Assembly (NCBI RefSeq): GCF_000473265.1
Contig: NZ_KI421511.1
Location: forward strand, 2,641,560-2,705,559
From: Amycolatopsis thermoflava N1165
GTDB taxonomy: Bacteria; Actinomycetota; Actinomycetes; Mycobacteriales; Pseudonocardiaceae
DNA length: 64,000 bases
Direction: 5' to 3'
Shown: one piece after another, positions 49,193-60,559 of the stretch
How the letters are laid out: each line of letters starts with the position of its first letter
Numbering within the stretch: position 1 is the stretch's first letter
Program-made: the position numbers and the translations under genes
Notes under the pieces: generated by a model
What the model was told of the DNA's origin: nothing
The model's database searches: none
What the model saw: the letters and a program-made list of their open reading frames with translations, nothing else

Positions 49193-49963
49193 TCAGCGGT
49201 CCGTGGGGATCGCGACTTCGCCGTCCTCGCCGATGAGCCGGTCGAGGACTTCGTCGGGCAGCCACACCCGGTGCGGGTAGTTGTCGCCCCACGAGTTGAG
49301 GATCGGCACGGCGTTCAGTTCGTCGGCGCTCGAGTTGGCGAGCACCTGGTGCACGTCCGCGGCGGAGGTCGCCCAGCGGAACGCGAGGATCCCGTCCGCC
49401 ACGTCCGGCTCGTACCCGGCGCGCTCGCCCGAGTCGTCCCCGGCGAAGTCCTCCCGCCAGTCGACGTGGCCTGCGGCGACGAGCACTTCGGCGGCGGCAC
49501 GGACGGAGGTGCCCTCGTCGTCGCCGGGGTTGGTCTGCGGCCACTCGTCGCGTTCCTTGGCGCGGTCCCACAGCCAGCGCGCGGCGTACAGGCCCTTGTT
49601 CAGCAGGGTCATGCAGCGCGACCAGCCGAAACCGACGCAGGCGCCCTCGTGGCCCTGGTCGTAGAAGCGGTACCAGTCGTCCGTGTCCGGGTCGCCGCCC
49701 GGTTCCAGGCAGACGCAGTGCCCGCCGCGGATCCGGCCGAGGTCGCCCCGGTGGCCGATGAAGAACTCGCCGGACCGCTCGTCGCGCTCCGGCTCGTCGA
49801 ACGCCTCGTACCAGTTGACGCCGATCACCACGGGCACGGCGCTGGGGCGGTCCACCTCCGGCAGCGCCGTGATCGGGTAGTTCTCCAGGTGGCGCCAGTC
49901 GTCCGGGATGTAGCGGCCGAGCCGCCCGTCCAGGGGATCGCTGCCGATGGGACGGTAACGCAT
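49193..49963 (-). CDS. Papain-like (C1) protease with altered motif order
   Basis: 256 residues. Catalytic-type segments: IRGGHCVCLEPG (His82), YDQGHEGACVGFGWSRC (Gln103, Cys109), and ILNSWGDNYPHRVWLPDEVL (Asn223). In papain the order is Gln-Cys-His-Asn; here the His-bearing strand with VIGVNWYEAFDEP lies before the Cys segment, as if permuted. No signal peptide. Translated just upstream of the trypsin-nuclease fusion. Confidence 0.75.
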   Translation of the reverse strand: MRYRPIGSDPLDGRLGRYIPDDWRHLENYPITALPEVDRPSAVPVVIGVNWYEAFDEPERDERSGEFFIGHRGDLGRIRGGHCVCLEPGGDPDTDDWYRFYDQGHEGACVGFGWSRCMTLLNKGLYAARWLWDRAKERDEWPQTNPGDDEGTSVRAAAEVLVAAGHVDWREDFAGDDSGERAGYEPDVADGILAFRWATSAADVHQVLANSSADELNAVPILNSWGDNYPHRVWLPDEVLDRLIGEDGEVAIPTDR

Positions 49964-50085
49964 GATCCACTCCCGCGGGTGAGTCCGGAGGGCCTCCTCC
50001 TGGAGTCGCGGCCGGGGCGCGGAAGTTACTTGATCCGGTGTGGCCGTGGGGTGAACGATTCGTTGCCGCTGCTACGCTTCCGCGC

Positions 50086-50544
50086 GTGCAGGAGGACGGG
50101 CCGGTCGTGGACATCTACACCGACGGCGCGTGCAGCGGGAACCCCGGGCCGGGCGGCTGGGGCGCGGTGCTGCGCTACGGGCGGCACGAGAAGGAGCTCT
50201 ACGGCGGCGAACCCGGCACGACGACGAACAACCGCATGGAGCTGATGGCGCCGATCCGCGCGCTGGAGGCGCTGACGCGGCCCTCGGTGGTGCGGGTGTA
50301 CACGGACTCGAGCTACGTCCGCAACGGCGTGACGCAGTGGATGCCGCGCTGGAAGACGAACGGCTGGCAGACGGCGAGCCGCGAGCCGGTGAAGAACGCG
50401 GACCTGTGGCAACGCCTCGACGCGGCGATCGGCGCCCACGAGGTGCAGTGGCACTGGGTCAAGGGGCACGCCGGACACCCCGAGAACGAACGAGCCGACA
50501 AGCTCGCCGTGCGAGGCGCGAAGGAAGCCGCCGGGCGCGGGTGA
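50086..50544 (+). CDS. rnhA: Ribonuclease HI
   Basis: 152 residues from GTG 50086. [20 protein letters not shown] (first catalytic Asp), [15 protein letters not shown] (Glu), [15 protein letters not shown] (Asp), [20 protein letters not shown] (His and last Asp). Removes RNA from RNA-DNA hybrids. A -10-like TACGCT lies at 50073-50078, so the message may be leaderless. GTG 50107 with GGAGG upstream is an alternative start. Confidence 0.94.
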   Translation: MQEDGPVVDIYTDGACSGNPGPGGWGAVLRYGRHEKELYGGEPGTTTNNRMELMAPIRALEALTRPSVVRVYTDSSYVRNGVTQWMPRWKTNGWQTASREPVKNADLWQRLDAAIGAHEVQWHWVKGHAGHPENERADKLAVRGAKEAAGRG

Positions 50545-50745
50545 TCTTCCGGCGGGGGTGATTTCCCCGGGAGTGGTCTCCCGGCAGGGGTGACTTCCTC
50601 ACCGCCACGATCTCCCGGACGGAAGCTGCTCGCCACTGCCCCCCGCCGCGCCAGGCGCGGCGGCTGGGTCCGCCCTCGGCGCCTGGTCGCCCCGGCCTGA
50701 ACCCGGCAGCCGCCGCTGACCCGCGCCCCCGGCCCGCGCGGTTCC
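50545..50745. other. Gap between rnhA and geosmin synthase
   Basis: About 200 bases between convergent genes, with several GGGGTGA-type repeats around 50555-50610. No clear terminator or gene was found. Confidence 0.4.
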
Positions 50746-53061
<2,316 letters not shown>

Positions 53062-53194
53062 TCAGTCACGACCAGCGGTTCTTCTCGGAATACTGGGAGC
53101 ATTTGAAATCTCGCCAGAATTCGGGACTGGGCCGTTCGAGCGATTTCACCGCAACCGATGAAACCAATGGGGTGAAACGGCGACTATTCCGGCC

Positions 53195-53842
53195 ATGGTC
53201 CGCACGATCAACGGCAAGAAGCGCCCCTTCGGGGAGGACCGCCCCAAGAAGGGCGGCAAGGCGATCGTCGCGGCCGTGGCGGTGGGTGCGCTGACAGCGG
53301 GCGGGGCCGGACTGACCACGGGCGGCGGCGTCACCGGCGGTTCCGCCACCTCCGCCCACGGCAAGTCGGCCGGCAAGGACGCCGCCCGCAAGGGACAGCG
53401 CGGCGAGGCCTGGAACCGCATCGGCCTGCGCCAGCTGCGGCAGACCGCTCACGCCGCGACGACCTGCGGCGCCCAATCCTACGGCCAGGTCCAGCAGTTC
53501 TTCCGGACGCACCCGTGCCGCAAGCTGGACCGGCTCCTCCTCGCGATCGGGGACACGCGCGGCAACACCGTCGTCGTGTCGATCGCGTGGGTGCGCATGC
53601 CCAGCGCGGGCACCGCGGCCGACCTCAAGGAGCTCGCCGACACCGACGGCACGGGCAACGTCGAGCCCCTGGCGGCCGGCGCGCTCGGCCTCACCGGCGT
53701 CGAGTTCACGGGGCGGTACTACGGGTCCCGGCGCGACGGCTCGCTCGTCGTCATCGCGGAGGCCGCGCCCGGCGGCGGTCGGCCGGACCCCGCGACGATG
53801 GACGACGCCGCCGAGGTCGCGGCCGAGTTCCCACCGCCCTAA
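53195..53842 (+). CDS. Secreted or membrane-anchored hypothetical protein
   Basis: 215 residues. After MVRTINGKKRPFGEDRPKKG there is a hydrophobic segment (GKAIVAAVAVGALTAGGAGL), then a Gly/Ser-rich linker and a domain of about 110 residues beginning LRQTAHAATTCGAQSYGQVQ. Unknown function; actinobacterial type. Confidence 0.7.
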   Translation: MVRTINGKKRPFGEDRPKKGGKAIVAAVAVGALTAGGAGLTTGGGVTGGSATSAHGKSAGKDAARKGQRGEAWNRIGLRQLRQTAHAATTCGAQSYGQVQQFFRTHPCRKLDRLLLAIGDTRGNTVVVSIAWVRMPSAGTAADLKELADTDGTGNVEPLAAGALGLTGVEFTGRYYGSRRDGSLVVIAEAAPGGGRPDPATMDDAAEVAAEFPPP

Positions 53843-54345
53843 CGCCGCTCCAGGACGCCGCGGATGAACGCGGCCTGCCCGGCGTGCTGGAGGTCGTCGG
53901 AGAGGATGCTGACCAGCCGGACCCCGAGGGTCACCGGCGGGTCCCACGCCTCGTCGACCACGTCGTCCAGCCGGTCTTCGCGCAGCGAGCCCAGCCACGC
54001 GACCGTCGAATCGTGCACCGCGTCGTGGTAGCCGGTGAGCAGTTTGGCCTCCGCGCGCACCGCGGCGACGTCCTTGGAGCGGTGCCCGTAGCCCGTCGCC
54101 CCCGGACGGAACGGCAGCCCGAACCGCTCGTGCCACCCCTGCTCGGTCCACACCTGCGGCGTGCCTGCCAGGTCCGCGATGTGGTCGTCCTGCACGCGCG
54201 TGAGGTGCCAGACCAGCCACGCGATCGAGTTGGCGTCCGCGTCGAGGCGCTCGGCCAGCTGGTCCTCGGTCAGCCCGTCGACGGCCTCGTGCACGACCTC
54301 CTGGACGCGGCCGAACCCGTCGATCACCAAGTCCGCAACAGTCAT
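53839..54345 (-). CDS. DinB-like mycothiol-dependent protein (DUF664)
   Basis: 168 residues. Metal ligands in ANSIAWLVWHLTRVQDDHIA (His near 47) and VSILSDDLQHAGQAAFIRG (His near 153), plus YHDAVHDSTVAWLGS. Four-helix DinB/YfiT fold. In mycothiol-using bacteria such proteins act as mycothiol transferases. Its 3' end overlaps the convergent hypothetical gene by four bases. Confidence 0.85.
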   Translation of the reverse strand: MTVADLVIDGFGRVQEVVHEAVDGLTEDQLAERLDADANSIAWLVWHLTRVQDDHIADLAGTPQVWTEQGWHERFGLPFRPGATGYGHRSKDVAAVRAEAKLLTGYHDAVHDSTVAWLGSLREDRLDDVVDEAWDPPVTLGVRLVSILSDDLQHAGQAAFIRGVLERR

Positions 54346-54354
54346 GCCCCCACG

Positions 54355-55119
54355 CTAACCGCGATCGACCAGTCCCGCCGCCACGAGCTGGACCACCACG
54401 AGCACGGCGATCGCCTCGGCCGCCAGCAGACCGGTCAGGACCAGCACCTGCGTCACCCCGGCCTGCACCGGGCTGGCCCCGCCGAGCAGCACGCCGACGT
54501 AGGCGCCGGGCAGGGTCACCAGGCCGACCGTGCGGGTCTGGTCGAGCGCGGGGATCAGCGCCTGCCCGGCGCTGGGACGGCAGATCTCCAGCGCGGCCGC
54601 CCGCGGCAGGAAACCGAGCGCGAGCGCGGCTTCGTACTCGCCGTGCCGCGTGGCCAGCTCGTCGAGGGCGCGGCGGGCGGCCTGGGACGTCGCGCTCATG
54701 GCGCCGCCGATGACGATGCCGGCGATCGGCACCACCGCGATCGGCTCCAGCGGCGCCACACCCGACCCCAGCACCAGCGCGAGCACCGGGAGAACACCGC
54801 ACGCCAGGGCGACGGCGATCCACGGCACGCGGCGCAGCCGGAGCCCGACGCGGCGGGCCGAGGTGACCGCGGCGACGGTGAACATGAGCAGCACGAACAG
54901 CCCGGTCAGCCAGCCGGACCGGAGCACGGCGGTGATCAGCAGCGACACCGCGCCCAGCTGGACGATCGCGCGGCCGGCCGCCGTGGCGACCGCCCACCCG
55001 GGCCCGAGCCGGCCGAGCCACACCGCGAGGGCGCCCACCACGACGAGCGCGGCGAGGACGACGGCCAGCACCGGCCCGGTCTGCAGCGTCGCACCGTTCA
55101 CGAGGTGATCGTGCCCCAC
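54355..55119 (-). CDS. FetB-family iron-export permease
   Basis: 254 residues with about seven spans: LAVVLAALVVVGALAVWLGR, SLLITAVLRSGWLTGLFVLL, and the signature ALGFLPRAAALEICRPSAGQ with TLPGAYVGVLLGGASPVQAG. FetAB exports iron during oxidative stress in E. coli; the ATPase partner is not next to this gene in the window. Confidence 0.85.
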   Translation of the reverse strand: MGHDHLVNGATLQTGPVLAVVLAALVVVGALAVWLGRLGPGWAVATAAGRAIVQLGAVSLLITAVLRSGWLTGLFVLLMFTVAAVTSARRVGLRLRRVPWIAVALACGVLPVLALVLGSGVAPLEPIAVVPIAGIVIGGAMSATSQAARRALDELATRHGEYEAALALGFLPRAAALEICRPSAGQALIPALDQTRTVGLVTLPGAYVGVLLGGASPVQAGVTQVLVLTGLLAAEAIAVLVVVQLVAAGLVDRG

Positions 55120-55147
55120 GGCGACCGCGGGAGGCGGCGCGGACGGG

Positions 55148-55642
55148 TCAGGGCAGCGACTTCGAGCAGCGCACCATGCCCCGCGGCGCCGACACGGACC
55201 GCTCGCTCACCACGACCCCGTCGACGATGATGCGGCACGTCAGGGTGCCGCCGCCGGCGTTCTGCGCCGTCAGGCTGAAGTACTGCTCCGAGCCCTGCGG
55301 CCCGGTGCGCTCGATCGACACCGACCACGGCGTGTCCGTTTCGAGGACCTGGGCGATGTCGGCGCCCTTCGCCACGTACGTCACGTTCAGCGCACCGGCG
55401 CCGCCCGTCAGCTCGTACGTCACGGCGTAGGACACCTGCGGCACCGGCGCGACCGGCGCCACGACCGGCGCGCTGGCCCCGCTGAGCGACCCCACCGACG
55501 GGTCGGCGGAGCGCTGCCCGGCGACGAGCAGCGAGGTGAGGCCGACCGTCAGGACCACCCCGAGGGCGGCGAACACCGCCATCGAACTGGCCAGCGGCCG
55601 CCGCGGTCCCGGCCCGGGACCCACGGTGGGAACAACACCCAT
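55148..55642 (-). CDS. MmpS-family transport-accessory-like protein
   Basis: 164 residues with one N-terminal membrane span (MAVFAALGVVLTVGLTSLLV), a Pro/Ala linker and a beta domain VTYELTGGAGALNVTYVAKG, ending GGGTLTCRIIVDGVVVSERS. MmpS proteins assist MmpL lipid and siderophore export; no mmpL gene is adjacent. Confidence 0.8.
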   Translation of the reverse strand: MGVVPTVGPGPGPRRPLASSMAVFAALGVVLTVGLTSLLVAGQRSADPSVGSLSGASAPVVAPVAPVPQVSYAVTYELTGGAGALNVTYVAKGADIAQVLETDTPWSVSIERTGPQGSEQYFSLTAQNAGGGTLTCRIIVDGVVVSERSVSAPRGMVRCSKSLP

Positions 55643-55787
55643 GGCGTCGTCTTCTCTCGGCTCACCGCGCTTCCACCGAGCGCGTCAACCATTCCTCGCA
55701 AGCCGAGCGTGAATCGTTACCTAGCGGGAACACCACCGTCCGCTTTTCACCCGCTCGGGGTAGTGCAACCCCGCTGACCTGCGACTT

Positions 55788-56492
55788 CTACTCGCTCGTA
55801 TCGTCGATCGCGCCGGTCTCCACGGCCAGGATCCCGGGCTGCTCGGCCAGCGCCGCGAGCAGGTCGTCGACGCCCCGCGGCCCGAGCAGCCGCATCCTCA
55901 GGTCGATCACGCCGCCGGAGTCGCGACGGTCGGTCAGGGCCTGCTGGACCGAGTAGCCGGAACGGGTCGCCAGTTCGAGGATGCGCCGCAGCGCCCCCTC
56001 GCCGTCCCGGTAGGCCAGGCGCACCGTCGTCGTCGCGGGGCTCCGGCGCGTCAGCAGCCGCACCAGCGGCGGGTAGCCGTAGACCACCACGAAGTGCGCC
56101 GCGGTGACGACCACCGCCAGGAGCGGCAGCCCGGCGGCGCACGCGCAGCCCACCGCCACGCTCATCCACACCACCGCCGCGGTGGTCAGGCCGCGCACCA
56201 CGTCGCGCCGCACGAAGATCAGCCCGCCGCCGATGAATCCGATCCCGGACACGATCTGCGCCGCCACCCGCGACGGGTCCAGCACGACCCGCCCCGGCTC
56301 GAGCACGTCGGTGAAGCCGTACTTGCTCACCAGGAGGAACAGCGCCGCGCCCACCCCGACCAGCGTGTGCGTGCGCAGGCCGGCGCTCTTCTGCTTCAGT
56401 TCGCGTTCCAGGCCGATCAGCGAGCACAGCACCAGCGCGAGCACGAGTTCGCCGACCTGCTGCCAGCCCTGGCCCGAGGGTTCGGAAAACAC
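55788..56492 (-). CDS. MgtC/SapB-family membrane protein
   Basis: 234 residues. Five spans, starting VGELVLALVLCSLIGLEREL KQK-type motif, then GLRTHTLVGVGAALFLLVSK and IVSGIGFIGGGLIFVRRDVV, LTTAAVVWMSVAVGCACAAG. C-terminal ACT-like domain (EGALRRILELATRSGYSVQQ). Linked to virulence and Mg limitation in other bacteria. Confidence 0.9.
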   Translation of the reverse strand: MFSEPSGQGWQQVGELVLALVLCSLIGLERELKQKSAGLRTHTLVGVGAALFLLVSKYGFTDVLEPGRVVLDPSRVAAQIVSGIGFIGGGLIFVRRDVVRGLTTAAVVWMSVAVGCACAAGLPLLAVVVTAAHFVVVYGYPPLVRLLTRRSPATTTVRLAYRDGEGALRRILELATRSGYSVQQALTDRRDSGGVIDLRMRLLGPRGVDDLLAALAEQPGILAVETGAIDDTSE

Positions 56493-56501
56493 CCGGCCAG
56501 G

Positions 56502-57992
56502 CTAGTGCCCGCTCTCCCGCTGCTGCTCGGCCAGAAAGTGCGTTATGTCCTTTGTGGAGGGGTAGAGTTCGCGGTACCGCGCGTAGAACCGGTCATAGGT
56601 GTCCACCGCGGCAGGATCCGGGCGAACCGTGCTCGCCACCGGGTTCCAACGCGTGATGTCCGGCTCCGTGCCGATCGCGACGGCCGCCAGCAGCGCGTCG
56701 CCGAGCGCGGCGCCGATCGTCTCCGCGGGCACCTGCTGGTCGGCGCCCGTCACGTCGCTGACGATCTGCGTCCACAGCCCGCCCTGCGTGCCGCCGCCGA
56801 CCGCGACCAGCCGGCCCGCCGCGCCGCCGGAGTCGCGCATGGCCTCCAGGTTGTGCCGCACCCCGTAGGCGATGCCCTCCAGGGCAGCGCGGTAGATCTC
56901 GCCGATGCCATGCGAGGTGGTCAGCCCCGCCAGCACGCCGCGGGCGTCCGGGTCGAACAGCGGCGTGCGCTCGCCCGCGAAGTAGGGCAGCATCAGCAGG
57001 CCCCGGCTGCCCGGCGGCACCTTCGCGGCCTGGTCGACGAGCGTGGCGAAGTCGCCGCCGACGAGACGGCGCAGCCAGTCGGTGATCGCGCCGGAGGTCG
57101 CCATTCCGGCCGCGAGCGAGTACGTGCCGGGGAAGGCGCCGCACGTCGTCCACAGGCCGGTGTGCGGGCGCGGGTCGGCCAGCACCTGGATGAGGAACAT
57201 CGTGGTGCCGTACATGACCATCGTGTCGCCCGGCTCGGCGACGCCGACGCTGGCGGCCTCGGCCCACGCGTCGACGGTCCCGGCGGTGACCGGGAGACCT
57301 TGGGGCAGACCGGTTTCCGCCGCCGCGGCCGCGCTGACCACGCCGGCCACCTCGGTCGGCCACACCAGCCGCGGCAACTCGACGCCGGGCGCGCACAGCG
57401 CCGCCCAGTCCGCGGCCCAGTCCCCCGCGCGCAGGTCGTACATCGGGTCGCACTGGCTGGCCGAGTGGTGGTCCAGGACGTACTCGCCGGTCAGCCGGTG
57501 CACGAGGTAGGAACTGCACATCAAGAACAGCCGGGTGCGCCGGAACACCTCCGGCTCGTGGCGGGCGAGCCAGCGCCACTTCGGGCCGACCGCCTGCGAC
57601 GACAGCGCCGTCCCGGCCCGCTCCAGAATGGACTCCGCGCCGAGTTCGGCGGTCAGCTCCTCGATCTCCCGGGACGCCCGGGTGTCCACGCCGTACAGGA
57701 TGGCGGGCCGCAGCGGCTTGCCGTCCGAGTCGGCGGGCAGCAGCACCGGCCCGATGCCGCTCACCGCCAGCGCGGCCGGCTTCCGATCGCCCGCCGCCGC
57801 GACCAGTTCCCGGGTCAGTGCGAGGAAGTCCTGCCACCACACGGTTTCCGCGTCGTGCTCGACCCAGCCCGGGTGCGGGCACGACGTCTCGTGCGCCCGC
57901 GAGACGCGGGCGACGATCTCGCCGTCGGGGGTGACCAGGACGCCCTTCGAGCTGGACGTCCCGATGTCGATGCCGAGCAGCAGATCAGTCAC
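56502..57992 (-). CDS. FGGY-family sugar kinase (xylulokinase-like)
   Basis: 496 residues. LLLGIDIGTSSSKGVLVTPD (phosphate 1), GIGPVLLPADSDGKPLRPAI, YFAGERTPLFDPDARGVLAG and GGGTQGGLWTQIVSDVTGAD. Phosphorylates a pentose or hexose; substrate not certain. Overlaps the isomerase start by eight bases, so both are in one operon. Confidence 0.9.
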   Translation of the reverse strand: MTDLLLGIDIGTSSSKGVLVTPDGEIVARVSRAHETSCPHPGWVEHDAETVWWQDFLALTRELVAAAGDRKPAALAVSGIGPVLLPADSDGKPLRPAILYGVDTRASREIEELTAELGAESILERAGTALSSQAVGPKWRWLARHEPEVFRRTRLFLMCSSYLVHRLTGEYVLDHHSASQCDPMYDLRAGDWAADWAALCAPGVELPRLVWPTEVAGVVSAAAAAETGLPQGLPVTAGTVDAWAEAASVGVAEPGDTMVMYGTTMFLIQVLADPRPHTGLWTTCGAFPGTYSLAAGMATSGAITDWLRRLVGGDFATLVDQAAKVPPGSRGLLMLPYFAGERTPLFDPDARGVLAGLTTSHGIGEIYRAALEGIAYGVRHNLEAMRDSGGAAGRLVAVGGGTQGGLWTQIVSDVTGADQQVPAETIGAALGDALLAAVAIGTEPDITRWNPVASTVRPDPAAVDTYDRFYARYRELYPSTKDITHFLAEQQRESGH

Positions 57993-59400
57993 GGGACCAC
58001 TCGTGCACGTCGACGCCGAGCAGGCCGGCCGCGGCCCGCAGCTCGGCGCGGCGGTCGCCCGGGATGGCGTGGATGTGGTTGGCCCCGAACTGCGACAGGA
58101 ACGTCTCGGCGGGCGCGTCCAGCCGCGCCCACGCGTGCGGCCACTCCGGCGTGGACTGCCGCATCAGGGACTCGTTGGTCTCGTCGTCGTAGTTCTCGAA
58201 CTCGCCCAGCATCAGCTGCAGACGGTACTCCCCGGCCTGCCGGGTGAGCCGCCCCAGCGTCATCTGCCCTGGCGCGGCGATGTGCTGGACCGACGCGCCA
58301 CCCGCGGGGAAGAAGAACACCTCCGGATAGAAGTGGACCTTCGCCAGGTTCTCCGCCGGGTCGTCGCTGCGCGCGGCGTACCAGGTGGCGTGCTGGCCGG
58401 AGTTGCACAGGTCCCAGATGTCGCGGTCGGCGTGGTAGTGGCGCACGTCGGCGAACAGCACCGGGTCACCGGAGATCTTGTGCATGAGCTGCATGGTCAG
58501 CGCGCCGTCCATGTCCGCCTCGGTGGCGGTGACGTGCACCGGCTTGGGGCCGTTCCAGTCGTAGGGGTCGTTGAGGAACGCCTCGGTGACGTCCATCGTG
58601 GCGAAGTGCTCGGTCAGCTCCGGCTGGCCCTTGATGCCGGAGAAGTCGAGCTTGCGCTCGTCGATGATGTCGCGGATCGCCAGGTACGACCGGATCTGCC
58701 GCTCCAGCAGCTCGGGCGTGAGCTTCTGGCCGTCGTAGTGGACACCGGCGGCGTGCTCCTCGATCCAGCGGCGCGCCTTGGCCGCTTCGCCGACGTCGGC
58801 CTTCTCCGCGCGCAGCACCAGCTCGTACTGGTCGATCTCCTCGACGTCGACGCCGAACTGGCGCATCCACTGGTCGGTGTTGGCGACCGCGGTGTTCATG
58901 CCCATCGGGCGGCCGCCGAAGCGGCCGAAGGTGGACCCGCGCAGCGACGCGACCGCGGCGGCGGCCCGCGCGTGCGCGCCGACCCGGCCGGCCAGGTCCG
59001 CGTCGTCCGGCGCGCCCCACATCCGGGTGTGGGCGCGGCCGATCTGGTCCAGCGCGCCGCCGGCGGCGAGCATGCCGACCAGCCCCGGCTCGGTGGGGTC
59101 GGTGCTGGCGACCAGGATCAGCGGGCTGCGCGTGGCGTCCGCGGCGAGCATCGTGAAGTGCGGAAAGCTCCACACCGCGTAGTAGAAGATCGTGACGTCC
59201 ACCCCGGCGGCGGCGACCTCCCGCGCCACCGACGTGGCCAGCGTGTTGGTCGCGACCAGGTCCGGCCCCGCGACCACGTCGTGCCCGGCCGCGGTCAGCG
59301 AGCGCACGAGCTCGTCCTGTTTGGACTGGATGAACCGGGCGTTGCGCGCGTGCACATGGTCACGCCCGTCGGAAATGCTGATCACACCGATGCGGGCCAC
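57985..59400 (-). CDS. L-fucose/L-arabinose-type isomerase
   Basis: 471 residues from GTG 59400 (GGAGG upstream). VARIGVISISDGRDHVHARN, then GRFGGRPMGMNTAVANTDQW and ADVRHYHADRDIWDLCNSGQ; the family has an Mn site made by Glu, Asp and His in this part. Converts an aldose to a ketose for the FGGY kinase. Its start is 110 bases from the divergent LacI gene. Confidence 0.85.
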   Translation of the reverse strand: MARIGVISISDGRDHVHARNARFIQSKQDELVRSLTAAGHDVVAGPDLVATNTLATSVAREVAAAGVDVTIFYYAVWSFPHFTMLAADATRSPLILVASTDPTEPGLVGMLAAGGALDQIGRAHTRMWGAPDDADLAGRVGAHARAAAAVASLRGSTFGRFGGRPMGMNTAVANTDQWMRQFGVDVEEIDQYELVLRAEKADVGEAAKARRWIEEHAAGVHYDGQKLTPELLERQIRSYLAIRDIIDERKLDFSGIKGQPELTEHFATMDVTEAFLNDPYDWNGPKPVHVTATEADMDGALTMQLMHKISGDPVLFADVRHYHADRDIWDLCNSGQHATWYAARSDDPAENLAKVHFYPEVFFFPAGGASVQHIAAPGQMTLGRLTRQAGEYRLQLMLGEFENYDDETNESLMRQSTPEWPHAWARLDAPAETFLSQFGANHIHAIPGDRRAELRAAAGLLGVDVHEWSRD

Positions 59401-59417
59401 GCTGCCTCCTAGGGCGG

Positions 59418-59429
59418 GTAATCGATTAC
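59418..59429. promoter_or_regulatory. LacI-type operator palindrome
   Basis: GTAATCGATTAC, a perfect 12-bp palindrome with central CG, 17 bases before the isomerase start and 81 before the LacI start. Typical operator shape for LacI proteins; the divergent regulator probably binds here. Confidence 0.7.
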
Positions 59430-59510
59430 TCAAGACGCTATTCTGGACCCCGGACGGTGTCAATAGCCGCCCGTCCACCGCGTGAGCGGCGAGGAAGACG
59501 GGAGGTCGCG

Positions 59511-60491
59511 GTGGCGACCATCAGCGATGTGGCGCGGCGCGCCGGGGTGTCCACGGCCACCGTGTCGCGGGCGCTGAACGGCGTGTCCACAGTGGATCCG
59601 GCGCTGGTCGCCAGGGTGCGCGCGGCGGCGGAAGAGCTGGGCTACCAGCCGAACGGGCTCGCGCGGAACCTGCGCAGGCAGGAGACCGCGGTGCTCGCGC
59701 TGATCATCTCCGATGTGGAGAACCCGTTCTTCACCGCGATCGCCCGCGGCGTCGAGGACGTGGCGCAGACGGCCGGTTACTCCGTGGTGCTGTGCAATTC
59801 AGACGAGAGCGCCGAGAAGGAGCGCCGCTACATCGACGTGGCGCTGCAGGAGCGGGTGGCCGGGGTGGTGATCTCGCCGACCGACGAGTGGGCCGGGGTC
59901 GAGATGCTGCTGCGGCGCGGGACCCCGGTCGTCGCGGTGGACCGGCCGCTGCGCGCGGGCACCGGTGATCAGGTGCTGGTCGACAGCCGGGCCGCGGCCA
60001 GGGCGGCGGCCGAGCATCTGCTGGCGGCCGGTTACCAGCGGGTCGGGTGTGTGACCGGGCCGGCGGGGGTGCGCACGGCCGACGACCGGCTGGCGGGGTA
60101 CCGGGACGCGCTCGGGCGGCGGAAGCGGCGCGAGCGGCGGGCCGAGTACCGGGCGTCCGGCGGCGAGGCGGCGACGCGTGCGCTGCTGGCCGAGGCGGAG
60201 CCGCCGGACGCGCTGCTGGTGGCCAACAGCGCGATGGCGATCGGCGTGCTGGAGGCGCTGCGGGCGGCCGGCCTGAGGCTGGGGCGGGACGTCGGGGTGG
60301 TGGCCTTCGACGACGTCCCCTGGGCGACGCTCATCGACCCGCCGCTGACGGTCGTGGCCCAGCCGGCGTACGAAATCGGAGCGGAAGCGGCGCGGCTGCT
60401 GCTGGCCCGGATAGCCGATGGCTCGTTGCCCCCGACCGCGACGACGCTGGAGGCGCAGCTCATCGAGCGGGGCAGCAGCCACCGCGCCTGA
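59511..60491 (+). CDS. LacI-family regulator
   Basis: 326 residues from GTG 59511 (GGGAGG upstream). Head domain VATISDVARRAGVSTATVSR and ALNGVSTVDPALVARVRAAA, then periplasmic-binding-like core with VLALIISDVENPFFTAIARG and RLGRDVGVVAFDDVPWATLI. Controls the divergent sugar operon. Confidence 0.93.
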   Translation: MATISDVARRAGVSTATVSRALNGVSTVDPALVARVRAAAEELGYQPNGLARNLRRQETAVLALIISDVENPFFTAIARGVEDVAQTAGYSVVLCNSDESAEKERRYIDVALQERVAGVVISPTDEWAGVEMLLRRGTPVVAVDRPLRAGTGDQVLVDSRAAARAAAEHLLAAGYQRVGCVTGPAGVRTADDRLAGYRDALGRRKRRERRAEYRASGGEAATRALLAEAEPPDALLVANSAMAIGVLEALRAAGLRLGRDVGVVAFDDVPWATLIDPPLTVVAQPAYEIGAEAARLLLARIADGSLPPTATTLEAQLIERGSSHRA

Positions 60492-60559
60492 ACGGGGGTT
60501 CGTTTCCGGCGATCCGGGGCCGTCCCGCCGCCGGGGCGACGGGACGGCGCGCGAAACGG

